Shown here piece after piece: positions 31,667-39,059 of a DNA stretch of 40,521 bases (its first letter is position 1; each line of letters begins with the position of its first letter). The position numbers were made by a program, and so were the translations under genes. The notes below the pieces were generated by a model, which had not been told where the DNA came from, searched no databases, and saw nothing but the letters and a program-made list of their open reading frames with translations. Source of the DNA: Comamonadaceae bacterium 2PF (GTDB taxonomy: Bacteria > Pseudomonadota > Gammaproteobacteria > Burkholderiales > Burkholderiaceae_C); NCBI GenBank assembly GCA_005502875.1, contig SCMV01000035.1, forward strand, positions 1 through 40,521. Direction: 5' to 3'.

Positions 31667-33208
31667 ATGCAAGTCTCCCTGCGCTGGAAGTTGTTCGCCA
31701 TCGCATTGCCGTCGCTCGTGTCCACCTTGGTCGTCACGGCCTTGGGGGTTCACCAGCTGGGCAAGCTCGATGACGCGGCGCACACGGTCTTCGTGGCCAA
31801 GGACGTCGTGGCCGACATCCTGCCGCCCCCGATGTACCTCATCGAGATGCGCCTGATCCTGTCTCAGGGCGTGGAACAGTCCATGGCACCCAAAGAGGTG
31901 CAGCAACAGTTCCAGCGCCTCAAGGGCGAGTACGAAGCGCGTGTGCAGCACTGGCAAAGTCACCCCCCGCACGGCCTGGAGAAGGACCTGCTGGGTGCCC
32001 AGCACGAAGCCGCCCAGGCCTTCATGGCCTCGGCCGAGCAAGGCGTGGTGAGCGCCCTGCTGCGTGGTGATGCCGCCGCCGCACGGGACAACCTGACGGC
32101 GGCCCACGCCTTGTACGCGCGTCACCGCGAAGGCGTGGACCGCACCGTGGCCTCAGGCAATGCCTTCGCCGCCTCCACGATGGCCGACATCGAAAGCCTC
32201 GCACCGCGGGTCAAGGCCATCCTGTTCGGCAGCACGCTGGTGCTGCTGTCGATCGCGGGCCTGCTTTATTTCCGCGTCTCCAGGCGCCTGCTGCAACAAG
32301 CCAGCGAAGGCGTGCTCCTGGCGCGCGCCGTGGCCGACGGCCACCTGCAGCGGCGCACGCACACGAGCTCCGGCGACGAGTTCGGACAGCTCATGGGCGA
32401 CCTCGATCGCATGACCGGCAACCTCGCCGACATGGTGGGACAGATCCGTGGGCAGGCAGCCGGCATCGCATCGTCCGCCGAGCAGATCAAGCACGGCAAC
32501 CGGGACCTGCACGACCGCACCAGCCACGCCGCACAGGGCGTGAGCGCCACACTCGAGGCCGTCACCTCGATGGCGTCGACGCTGGATCAAGCCAGCCGCA
32601 CCGCGGACGAGGCACACGAGCGCGTCTCACGCGCATCCGATGTGGCCACGCGAGGCGGAGCGGCGGTCAACGAGGTGGTCAGCACCATGAACGACATCCA
32701 GGCCGCCAGCCAGCGCATCAGCGACATCATCGGCGTGATCGATGGCATCGCTTTTCAGACCAACATCCTGGCGCTCAACGCCGCCGTGGAAGCGGCCCGG
32801 GCCGGCGAGCAAGGTCGCGGTTTCGCGGTGGTGGCCGCAGAGGTGCGTTCACTGGCGCAGCGCTCGGCCTCTGCCGCGCGCGAAATCAAGGAGCTGATCA
32901 GCAACAGCGTGACCAAGGTCGAGCAGGGGCACGGGATCGTTCAACGCGCGGGCACGACCATCGACGAGGTGGTGCAAGAGGTGCAAAGCGTGCAGCGCCT
33001 CATCAGCGAGATCCACCAGGCGGGCAAGGACCAGCAGCAACGCATCGCCGAGGTCATGCGCGCGGCCAACGCCCTGGATCAGGCCACCGCACGCAACGTC
33101 GACCTGGTGGGCGAGACCGCATCGGCGGTGGACTCGCTGGGTGACCGCGCACAGCAGCTCAACCACACGGTCGAGCGCTTCAAGCTGGCCCCGGGATCAG
33201 GCAGCTGA
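31667..33208 (+). CDS. Methyl-accepting chemotaxis protein
   Basis: A 513-residue chemoreceptor. TM1 ([20 protein letters not shown]) is followed by a periplasmic four-helix-bundle-like domain (about 30-180), TM2 ([21 protein letters not shown]), HAMP, and the cytoplasmic signalling helices. The hairpin tip and flanks match the family: [21 protein letters not shown] then [19 protein letters not shown]. The C-terminus ([16 protein letters not shown]) has no NWETF-type pentapeptide. The ATG at 31667 has GGAG about 8 bases upstream. No che genes are adjacent, so it is an orphan receptor with unknown ligand. Its last 12 bases overlap the end of the convergent methyltransferase gene. Confidence 0.92.
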   Translation: MQVSLRWKLFAIALPSLVSTLVVTALGVHQLGKLDDAAHTVFVAKDVVADILPPPMYLIEMRLILSQGVEQSMAPKEVQQQFQRLKGEYEARVQHWQSHPPHGLEKDLLGAQHEAAQAFMASAEQGVVSALLRGDAAAARDNLTAAHALYARHREGVDRTVASGNAFAASTMADIESLAPRVKAILFGSTLVLLSIAGLLYFRVSRRLLQQASEGVLLARAVADGHLQRRTHTSSGDEFGQLMGDLDRMTGNLADMVGQIRGQAAGIASSAEQIKHGNRDLHDRTSHAAQGVSATLEAVTSMASTLDQASRTADEAHERVSRASDVATRGGAAVNEVVSTMNDIQAASQRISDIIGVIDGIAFQTNILALNAAVEAARAGEQGRGFAVVAAEVRSLAQRSASAAREIKELISNSVTKVEQGHGIVQRAGTTIDEVVQEVQSVQRLISEIHQAGKDQQQRIAEVMRAANALDQATARNVDLVGETASAVDSLGDRAQQLNHTVERFKLAPGSGS

Positions 33209-34021
33209 GCGCCCCACCCGGTACACCCACACCGGCCGCTCGCCGCCCAGCTCCCAGCGCGCGACCGGCGTCCAGGCTCGGCCATCGGCGTCGCGTGCCT
33301 CGAACTCCAGGCTGACCAGCCAGGTGCCCGGGCGCATCTCGCGGCGGGCCTTGTCCATGGCCCGCGGCATGGTCTCCGGGCGCTGAAAGAGGTAGACCAA
33401 CTCGAAGGCCGACCAGTCGTCGGCCCACATGTCCCCTCGGCGCACGGTGGCCCAGGGGCAGCGCCAGGCGCTCACGGCTCGCCACAGGGCGCTCCATTCG
33501 ACGCCCTCAAGGCGCGCCTGGGGCAGCGCACGGTGCAGCTCGATCAGCCCGTCGCCCATGCCGCAGCCGGCGTCCAGCACGCGCGCGCCAGCAGGCAACT
33601 TCACGTGTTGGGTCAGCTCGACCAGCGCACCGCGCGGGGTCGGGAAGACGGGTGCGTCGCGCCAGGCACGGCGGGGGTAAGCCAGCAGCAGCAAGGCCAG
33701 CGGCGCGAGCCACCACCAGGCCGCGCTCGCCCCGCCCTGCCCGGCCGGCACGCCTGACACACCCGAGCCGCTCGTCAGGCCCAGCGCCAGCACGCTCAGC
33801 GGAAAACCCGCCGCCACGAACACGCGCCGCCAGGCGGTGGTGGCCACGAGGGGCAACAAGGCCGCGCAAGCCCCCAGGGCCGTGGGCAGCACCAGCGAGG
33901 CCCACAAGGGGGCGCCAGCGGCCCGCAGCGCCCAGGCCAGGGCCCAGGCCGCCAACCAGGTCAGCACGGCCGGCACGGGCCAGCCAAGGGCTTGGGTCAA
34001 CAGCGGCCGGATCGCGCTCAT
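33197..34021 (-). CDS. Membrane-anchored class I SAM-dependent methyltransferase
   Basis: A 274-residue protein. The first half has four hydrophobic spans (within about 10-120), and the second half is a small class I methyltransferase with the SAM motif [18 protein letters not shown] and motif-II-like [32 protein letters not shown] segment and a [15 protein letters not shown] segment follow. The membrane-plus-methyltransferase layout suggests a substrate at or in the inner membrane, such as a lipid or membrane protein; the actual substrate is unknown. It is upstream of parB's far end with an 81-base gap and on the same strand, but probably has its own promoter. Confidence 0.8.
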   Translation of the reverse strand: MSAIRPLLTQALGWPVPAVLTWLAAWALAWALRAAGAPLWASLVLPTALGACAALLPLVATTAWRRVFVAAGFPLSVLALGLTSGSGVSGVPAGQGGASAAWWWLAPLALLLLAYPRRAWRDAPVFPTPRGALVELTQHVKLPAGARVLDAGCGMGDGLIELHRALPQARLEGVEWSALWRAVSAWRCPWATVRRGDMWADDWSAFELVYLFQRPETMPRAMDKARREMRPGTWLVSLEFEARDADGRAWTPVARWELGGERPVWVYRVGRSAA

Positions 34022-34072
34022 GGTCGCTCAGGTGGTGTCATGCCGTGAAGCACTGGCGCGAACGGCTCATCC

Positions 34073-34097
34073 TGCCAGCGCTGGCGCCCGCTTGGCA
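34073..34097 (-). terminator. Hairpin after parB
   Basis: On the minus strand TGCCA-A-GCG pairs with CGC-TGGCA around an 8-base loop, 6 bases past the parB stop. The stem has one bulged A and there is no T-run, so it is a weak candidate terminator of the parAB operon. Confidence 0.33.
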
Positions 34098-34102
34098 CCG
34101 GC

Positions 34103-35017
34103 TCAGGCCGCCTCGCCGCCGCCAGCGCGGCGCAGCTTGTCGATCAGGCCATCGAGCTCATCGAGGCTGCCGAACTGGATGGTGAGCTCGCCCTGCTCGC
34201 CGCGCAGCGACTTGCGACGGATGTGAATGCCCACTTGCGCTGTGAGCAAGTCGGAGAGCTCTTCCTCCAGGCGCAGCACGTCGCGCGTCTTCTCGCTTTT
34301 GACGCGCAGCAGCGGGGTCTGGCGGCCCAGGCCCTGGGCTTTGGCGACGAGCTTTTCGGTCTCGCGCACGTTGAGCTTTTTGGCCACCACCTCGGTGGCG
34401 GTGGTGATCTGCACGGCCTTGTCCAGCGGCAGCAGCGCGCGGGCGTGGCCCATGTCGAGGTCGCCGGCCATCAGCATGGACTGCACGGGCTCGGCCAGGT
34501 TGAGCAGGCGCAGCAGGTTGCTGGCGGCGCTGCGCGAGCGGCCCACGGCCTGGGCGGCCTGTTCGTGCGTGAGCCCGAACTCGGCCGTCAGGCGCTGCAG
34601 GCCCTGAGCCTCTTCCAGCGGGTTGAGGTCTTCGCGCTGGATGTTCTCGATCAGGGCCATGGCCGCGGCGGCCTCGTCGGGCACGTCCTTGACCAGCACC
34701 GGCACCTCGGTCAGGCCGGCCAGTTTGGCGGCGCGCGAGCGGCGTTCACCGGCGATGATCTCGTAGCGGCCGCCACCCACCGGGCGCACCAGGATCGGCT
34801 GCATGATGCCCTGGGCCTTGATGCTCTCGGCCAGCTCGTAGAGCGAGCCCTCGTCCATGCGCGTGCGCGGCTGGTACTTGCCGGGCTGCATGAGGTCGAG
34901 CCTCAAGGTCGAAGGGGTGCCTTCGCCCGGTGCGGTGCTCGAGGGGGTGTCGCTGACTTTGGGGCCCAGCAGGGCCTCCAGGCCCATGCCCAGGCCTTTG
35001 GATTTCTTGGTCGCCAT
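34103..35017 (-). CDS. parB: Chromosome-partitioning protein ParB
   Basis: A 304-residue ParB/Spo0J protein. It shows a short N-terminal ParA-interacting tail (KKSKGLGMGLEALLG) and the CTP-binding ParB/Srx domain with QPRTRMDEGSLYELAESIKAQGIMQPILVRP and the GERRSRAAKLAG box. ENIQREDLNPLEEA follows, then the DNA-binding helix-turn-helix (LTHEQAAQAVGRSRSAASNLLRLLNL) and a C-terminal dimerisation domain. It binds parS sites and slides as a CTP clamp to build the partition complex; three parS sites lie at 38296, 39443 and 39704. The ATG at 35017 begins the typical N-terminus. It is 113 bases downstream of parA. Confidence 0.95.
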   Translation of the reverse strand: MATKKSKGLGMGLEALLGPKVSDTPSSTAPGEGTPSTLRLDLMQPGKYQPRTRMDEGSLYELAESIKAQGIMQPILVRPVGGGRYEIIAGERRSRAAKLAGLTEVPVLVKDVPDEAAAAMALIENIQREDLNPLEEAQGLQRLTAEFGLTHEQAAQAVGRSRSAASNLLRLLNLAEPVQSMLMAGDLDMGHARALLPLDKAVQITTATEVVAKKLNVRETEKLVAKAQGLGRQTPLLRVKSEKTRDVLRLEEELSDLLTAQVGIHIRRKSLRGEQGELTIQFGSLDELDGLIDKLRRAGGGEAA

Positions 35018-35130
35018 GGGCGTGATTGTCCGACGTTTCCGCGGTGTTTCACGGCGGGTGAGGCAAGCAGGGTCACCCTTGACGTGGCGCAGGCGCCTGG
35101 GGACGCCCCCGAGCGGCGCCAGCCGATGGC

Positions 35131-35934
35131 TCAGGCGGACGCCGCCGCTGGGCGAGGCGCCTTGCGCTCGTTGGCCACGCGCTGCACCAGCTCCTGCGCG
35201 AAGGCCACGAAGGCCTGCGCGCCCTTGGACGACGGGTCGAACACCACGCCAGGCAAGCCGTAGCTGGGCGCCTCGGCCAGGCGCACATTCCGCGGGATCA
35301 CGGTGTCGAACACCTTGTCGCCGAAGTGCGTCTTGAGCTGGTCGCTGACCTGCTGCTGCAGCGTGATGCGCGGGTCGAACATGACGCGCAGCAGGCCGAT
35401 GAGCTGCAGCTCGCGGTTGAGGTTGGCGTGCACCTGCTTGACGGTGTTGACCAGGTCGGTCAGGCCCTCGAGCGCGAAGTACTCGCACTGCATCGGCACG
35501 ATCACGCCATGCGCGCAGGTCAGGCCATTGAGCGTGAGCAAGCTCAGGGACGGCGGGCAGTCGATGAGCACGAAGTCGTACTCGGTGGCCGCCGCTTCGA
35601 TGGCGGTCTTGAGTCGCCGGTCACGGCGCTCGAGGTTGACGAGCTCGACCTCGGCCCCGGCGAGTTCGCGGTTGGCGCCGAGCACGTCGTAGCCCACCTT
35701 CTCGCTGCGCACGCGGGCTTCGGCGATGGTGGCGTCTTCGAGCAGCACGTCATAGACGGACTGCGCGAGGGTGCGCTTGTCCACGCCCGAACCCATGGTG
35801 GCGTTGCCTTGTGGGTCGAGGTCGACGATGAGCACCCGCTGGCCGACCTTGGCCAGGCCGGCAGCCAGGTTCACCGTGGTGGTCGTCTTGCCCACCCCGC
35901 CCTTTTGGTTCGCGATGCAGAAGATGTGCGGCAT
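35131..35934 (-). CDS. parA: Chromosome-partitioning ATPase ParA
   Basis: A 267-residue ParA/Soj ATPase. The deviant Walker A motif is FCIANQKGGVGKTTTTVNLA, followed by Walker A-prime VLIVDLDPQGNAT and Walker B YDFVLIDCPPSLSLLT, with the expected ALEGLTDLVNTV segment. It acts on the nucleoid with ParB to segregate newly replicated origins. The ATG at 35934 lies just before the first conserved strand. Upstream lies a DnaA-box-like TTATCCACG (35942-35950). In many relatives parA follows rsmG closely; here two genes intervene. Confidence 0.96.
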   Translation of the reverse strand: MPHIFCIANQKGGVGKTTTTVNLAAGLAKVGQRVLIVDLDPQGNATMGSGVDKRTLAQSVYDVLLEDATIAEARVRSEKVGYDVLGANRELAGAEVELVNLERRDRRLKTAIEAAATEYDFVLIDCPPSLSLLTLNGLTCAHGVIVPMQCEYFALEGLTDLVNTVKQVHANLNRELQLIGLLRVMFDPRITLQQQVSDQLKTHFGDKVFDTVIPRNVRLAEAPSYGLPGVVFDPSSKGAQAFVAFAQELVQRVANERKAPRPAAASA

Positions 35935-35941
35935 GCAGGGA

Positions 35942-35950
35942 TTATCCACG
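35942..35950 (+). other. DnaA-box-like sequence
   Basis: TTATCCACG matches 8 of 9 positions of the strong DnaA box TTATCCACA and lies 7 bases upstream of the parA start codon. A single box does not make an origin, but it could couple parA expression to DnaA. Confidence 0.4.
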
Positions 35951-36020
35951 GCGCGCAGGCCAGCGCGCCGTGTCACGGGGCCTGCGGGGGCGAGAACGTT
36001 GTGGCCCGCCCCCTGCCCCG
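35949..36020 (-). terminator. Two tandem hairpins between the PEP-CTERM gene and parA
   Basis: Just past the PEP-CTERM stop, the segment 35976-36020 can fold with CGGGGC/GCCCCG and GGGGGCG/CGCCCCC arms (13 pairs, one internal loop). A second hairpin, CGGCGCGC-AGGCCA-GCGCGCCG, occupies 35949-35970. Neither has a T-run on the minus strand, but together they are a plausible transcription barrier before parA. Confidence 0.45.
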
Positions 36021-36026
36021 CTGGCG

Positions 36027-37520
36027 TCAGCCTTTGCGGCGACGCGCGGTCACGGCCAGCGCGCCCAGGCCAGCCAGCAGCAGGCCCAGGGTTTCGGGCT
36101 CGGGCACCGGGGCCATGTAGTTGCCCAGGTCCAATGCACCGGCCTTGTAGGCGTGCAGCACGCCGGGCAACAGGCGGTAGTCGCTCGTCAGGTCCACAGG
36201 GGTGCGGGTGGTATAGCCATCGGCATCGCTGACGGACGCGGTGGTGAAGCAACCCGTGGTCTGGTCCAGCGGGCACTGGATGCCATTGGCGAACGGGTCG
36301 GCGTCACCAAAGCGGAAGTACACGTCGAACTGGTCGCCGCTGGCGTTCTGCGTGACGCTGTAGTCGTTGTCGTTGCCGGCCAGCACCATGTAGCTGCCGT
36401 CGTTCAGGCGCGGGCCGACGGCCAGGCCTTCCCACTTCTCGGGCGACTTGCCGGCGGCCTCCACGCTGCCGTTGCCGTCCAGGTCCACGGTGTCGGCATC
36501 CAGGTCGATGACCTTGGCGCCCTTGGCCACCTTGGTGAAGGTGGCACCCGGCGCGTCAAGGTCGATGTTGCTCACGTCGGTGGCACCGCTGATGTCGACC
36601 TTGTAGACCTCTTTGTCGGCCACGTTGGCGCCGCCACCGCTGCTCAGCGCCGCACCGGCACCCAGGCCAAGGTTGTTGCGCTCGAGCACGAGGAACTCGT
36701 GGTCGTTGAGGGCCACCAGGGCCGAGATGCCCTGCCCCTGGCCGCTGCGCTTCATCTCGTAGGCGTACTGGCCCACGGCTTCACCGGTGGCGATGTCGAA
36801 CTTGACGATGCGGTTGATGCGGCCGTTGCCACCGCCTTCGTCCAGCGTGGCGCTTTGCAGCATGGCGTAGGCGAACTGGCCGTCAGGCGAGATGGCCAGG
36901 CCTTCGAAGCCGCGGTTGGTGCGCTTGCCGGCGGTGTTGCCGGTGTCGCCTGCAAAGTTGTTGACCCCGGTGCTGGCGTTGCGCGGCAGCAGGTTGGATG
37001 GGGTGTTGAAGCTGCGCAGCTTCTTGCCGCTGCGGTCGAACTCGTAGAGCGAAGGGCCGTACTCGTCGGACACCAGCAAGGTGCCGGTGCGGGGGTTGAC
37101 GACGAAGCCTTCGGGGTCGAAAGCGTTGCCCAGGTTGCTGCTGGGGCTGGGCGCCAGGCCGTTCATCGTGGCCGAACCGTTGCGGAAGACCACGGTCTGG
37201 GTGATCTGGAAGTTGGAGATGGCACCGGTCTGGCGGTCGACGTCCAGGCTGAAGCGCTGCACGCGGGTGTCGTAGCTCAGGCTGCCACCGCCCGGTCCGC
37301 GGTCGGACAGGCCCCACCACTCGTTGCGGCCTGCGTCGTAGTAGATGTCGGAAAAGTAGCCGACGCGGCCGTCGTTGGCCGAGGTGCCGCCGGACAGGTC
37401 ATGGAGGGCGCCAGGCAACACGAGGCCGTTGACGAATTCGATGGCCGCGTGGGCGGTGGGGCTGAAGGCCATGGCGGCGCTCAAGGTGGCGGCCAGGACG
37501 GTGCGGTTCAGGATGGACAT
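36027..37520 (-). CDS. PEP-CTERM-anchored phytase/esterase-like protein
   Basis: A 497-residue exported protein. Signal peptide MSILNRTVLAATLSAAMAFSPTAHA is followed by a beta-propeller-like domain of the esterase-like activity of phytase family (segments GYFSDIYYDAGRNEWWGLSDRG, FDPEGFVV, LLVSDEYGPSLYEF, GFEGLAISPDG, KWEGLAVGP). The C-terminal sorting signal is PVPEPETLG, then the hydrophobic LLLAGLGALAV, then TARRRKG. That tail is recognised by exosortase in PEP-CTERM/EPS systems, so the mature protein is probably processed and displayed or released with the polymer. Catalytic activity is unproven. The ATG at 37520 has AGGA 7 bases upstream. Confidence 0.9.
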   Translation of the reverse strand: MSILNRTVLAATLSAAMAFSPTAHAAIEFVNGLVLPGALHDLSGGTSANDGRVGYFSDIYYDAGRNEWWGLSDRGPGGGSLSYDTRVQRFSLDVDRQTGAISNFQITQTVVFRNGSATMNGLAPSPSSNLGNAFDPEGFVVNPRTGTLLVSDEYGPSLYEFDRSGKKLRSFNTPSNLLPRNASTGVNNFAGDTGNTAGKRTNRGFEGLAISPDGQFAYAMLQSATLDEGGGNGRINRIVKFDIATGEAVGQYAYEMKRSGQGQGISALVALNDHEFLVLERNNLGLGAGAALSSGGGANVADKEVYKVDISGATDVSNIDLDAPGATFTKVAKGAKVIDLDADTVDLDGNGSVEAAGKSPEKWEGLAVGPRLNDGSYMVLAGNDNDYSVTQNASGDQFDVYFRFGDADPFANGIQCPLDQTTGCFTTASVSDADGYTTRTPVDLTSDYRLLPGVLHAYKAGALDLGNYMAPVPEPETLGLLLAGLGALAVTARRRKG

Positions 37521-37539
37521 CTGGATTCCTGCTCAGGTT

Positions 37540-37553
37540 GTGACAAAAGTCAC
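37540..37553. promoter_or_regulatory. Palindromic operator-like site upstream of the PEP-CTERM gene
   Basis: GTGAC-AAAA-GTCAC on the plus strand: perfect 5-bp arms around an A4/T4 centre, 20 bases upstream of the PEP-CTERM start codon. Its size and position suit a dimeric regulator, but it could be chance. Confidence 0.38.
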
Positions 37554-37584
37554 CACTCTTGAGCCGGAACATGACGGGCGTTTG

Positions 37585-38238
37585 TCAGCGTGCGCGGCGG
37601 ACGGTTTCTTTTGTGTCGCCTCGGCCACCTTGGCGTGTGGCGCGCGTCGGAGGCGAGCGATCCGGCTTCGCGGATCGCGGGGCCTGCGGCGCAGCACGTT
37701 TGAGCCGGGTTCGCTCCTGTTTGGGTTGAACGGCAGCCGCCCCGCGCGGCCGCCGGACCTTGCTCGCAGCCGCCGCGAGGGTCTCGGGTTTTGCGGTGGC
37801 TTTTTTCTGCGTCAAGGCTGAGGCCCGCTGCTTGCGGACCTCGCGTGAAACGGCCTTCGAACTCGCCTTTTCTTTGCGCACCTTTTGGGCCACGTCGACG
37901 GGCGGATTTTTGGGCCTGGCCTGCCCTGCCGACTTGCTGGCCGACTTGCGCACCGGCTTGCCAGCAACGGCCGCACGGCCCTCACGGCTCTTGCGCAATT
38001 CCTTGGGTCGGTCCGCCATGCGCTGGACCGCAGGCGCCGGGGCTGCGCCGCCATCGATGGCGAACTGGGGGGCATCGGGATGCCAGTCGGCAGGCGGCGA
38101 CACCTCCACCGCACGGCTCACATCCGGTCTCACGGACTGTCCCAGGGGCGCGGCATGGATCGCCATCGACACCAAGCAGCACACCCCGAATGCCGAGGAG
38201 CACAACCATCGCTGCGGCACGTTCGACGCGGCGCTCAT
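37585..38238 (-). CDS. Exported, extremely basic Lys/Arg/Ala-rich protein, unknown
   Basis: A 217-residue protein that I do not recognise. The first 30 residues look like a signal peptide (SSAFGVCCLVSMAIHA then APLGQ). A short non-repetitive part follows (PPADWHPDAPQFAIDGG). From about residue 75 to the end the sequence is low-complexity and very basic, with runs such as KPVRKSASKSAGQARPK, VRKQRASALTQKKATAK and RTRLKRAAPQAPR, recalling histone H1-like tails. Disorder and binding to polyanions are expected. The ATG overlaps the rsmG stop (ATGA), so it is translationally coupled to rsmG and likely real despite its odd composition. If the signal peptide is not used, nucleoid binding would be an alternative. 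Confidence 0.65.
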   Translation of the reverse strand: MSAASNVPQRWLCSSAFGVCCLVSMAIHAAPLGQSVRPDVSRAVEVSPPADWHPDAPQFAIDGGAAPAPAVQRMADRPKELRKSREGRAAVAGKPVRKSASKSAGQARPKNPPVDVAQKVRKEKASSKAVSREVRKQRASALTQKKATAKPETLAAAASKVRRPRGAAAVQPKQERTRLKRAAPQAPRSAKPDRSPPTRATRQGGRGDTKETVRRAR

Positions 38239-39059
38239 CCGCGCACCCTCATCCAGACCAGGCACCGATCGGCATCCAACCCTGGCACGTGCAGTGGTTC
38301 CACGTGAAACACCTCCACGTCGTCGGGCAGCACGGCCTGCTCTTCGTCCGGGGTCTTGCCTTTCATGGCCATCCACACGCCACCCGGCGCCAGGCGCTCG
38401 CGCGTGAGCGCAACGAAATCTGCCAGGGAGGCGAAAGCACGGGACGTGACGATGTCGTGGCGGGAGTTGAGGTCTTCGACCCGAGCGTGTTCGGCTCGCA
38501 GGTTGGGCAGGCGCAACTCGGCCGCCACCTGGCGGATGAAGGCGGCCTTCTTGCCGACCGTGTCGACGCAACAAACCTGCACATCGGGCCGTGCGATGGC
38601 CAGCAGCACCCCGGGCAGCCCCCCGCCACTGCCAACGTCGAGCAAGCGCACCGCAGCCGCAGCCCGAGGCGCCCCACCCTGCCCCTCGGCGCCGTCACCG
38701 GCCTCACCCGACGCCGTTGCCAAGTGCTTCGCGAGGTGCGGCAGCACCGCCAGGCAATCGCTGAGGTGGTGGGTGAACATGTCCGGCGCGTCGCGCAAGG
38801 CCGTCAGGTTGTAGGTGGCGTTCCAGTGCGAGAGCATGCCCATGTAGGCCGCGCATCGCTGACGCTGAGCATCGTCCAGGAGCACCTCCAGGGCGCCCAG
38901 CACGGGCGCCATCGCCTCCAGCCACTGGGCCTCCGACCAACTCAGCACGCGGGAGGCGCCGGGCTTGGGGCCCTGTCGGGGTTGTGGCCTGGGGCCCTTG
39001 GGGGCGCCGTTGCCGGTGTAGTTGCTGTGCCCCAGCGGGCGCTTGAAGCCTTTGATCAT
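38235..39059 (-). CDS. rsmG: 16S rRNA (guanine-N7)-methyltransferase RsmG
   Basis: A 274-residue RsmG (GidB) enzyme making m7G527 in 16S rRNA. Family features are [36 protein letters not shown], the SAM motif [44 protein letters not shown], and [11 protein letters not shown]. The protein is longer than usual, with a basic and Pro/Gly-rich N-terminal extension of about 35 residues and an Ala/Gly-rich insert ([20 protein letters not shown]) before the SAM motif. A parS site at 38296-38311 is encoded in its C-terminal part (VFHVEPLH). Its ATG overlaps the mnmG stop (ATGA). Confidence 0.95.
   Translation of the reverse strand: MIKGFKRPLGHSNYTGNGAPKGPRPQPRQGPKPGASRVLSWSEAQWLEAMAPVLGALEVLLDDAQRQRCAAYMGMLSHWNATYNLTALRDAPDMFTHHLSDCLAVLPHLAKHLATASGEAGDGAEGQGGAPRAAAAVRLLDVGSGGGLPGVLLAIARPDVQVCCVDTVGKKAAFIRQVAAELRLPNLRAEHARVEDLNSRHDIVTSRAFASLADFVALTRERLAPGGVWMAMKGKTPDEEQAVLPDDVEVFHVEPLHVPGLDADRCLVWMRVRG
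38296..38311. other. parS site 1 (within rsmG)
   Basis: GGTTCCACGTGAAACA matches 14 of 16 positions of the ParB-binding consensus TGTTTCACGTGAAACA, keeping the central CACGTG. It lies in the rsmG coding sequence about 3.3 kb from the parB start. Confidence 0.75.

Noticed and set aside
35045-35060. Half parS-like sequence GTTTCACGG upstream of parB
   Set aside because: Only the left half matches; the right half GCGGGTG destroys the palindrome. The same holds for TGTTTCACGG at 22704-22713 and CGTGAAAC at 37845-37852.
35935-36026. Replication origin
   Set aside because: Only one DnaA-box-like sequence and no AT-rich unwinding region or dnaA/dnaN genes. The par block implies oriC is near, not here.
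36027-37520. Catalytically active phytase
   Set aside because: The family name refers to esterase-like activity of phytase; I cannot see the RHGxRxP or other classical phytase signatures. Only the fold-level family is claimed.
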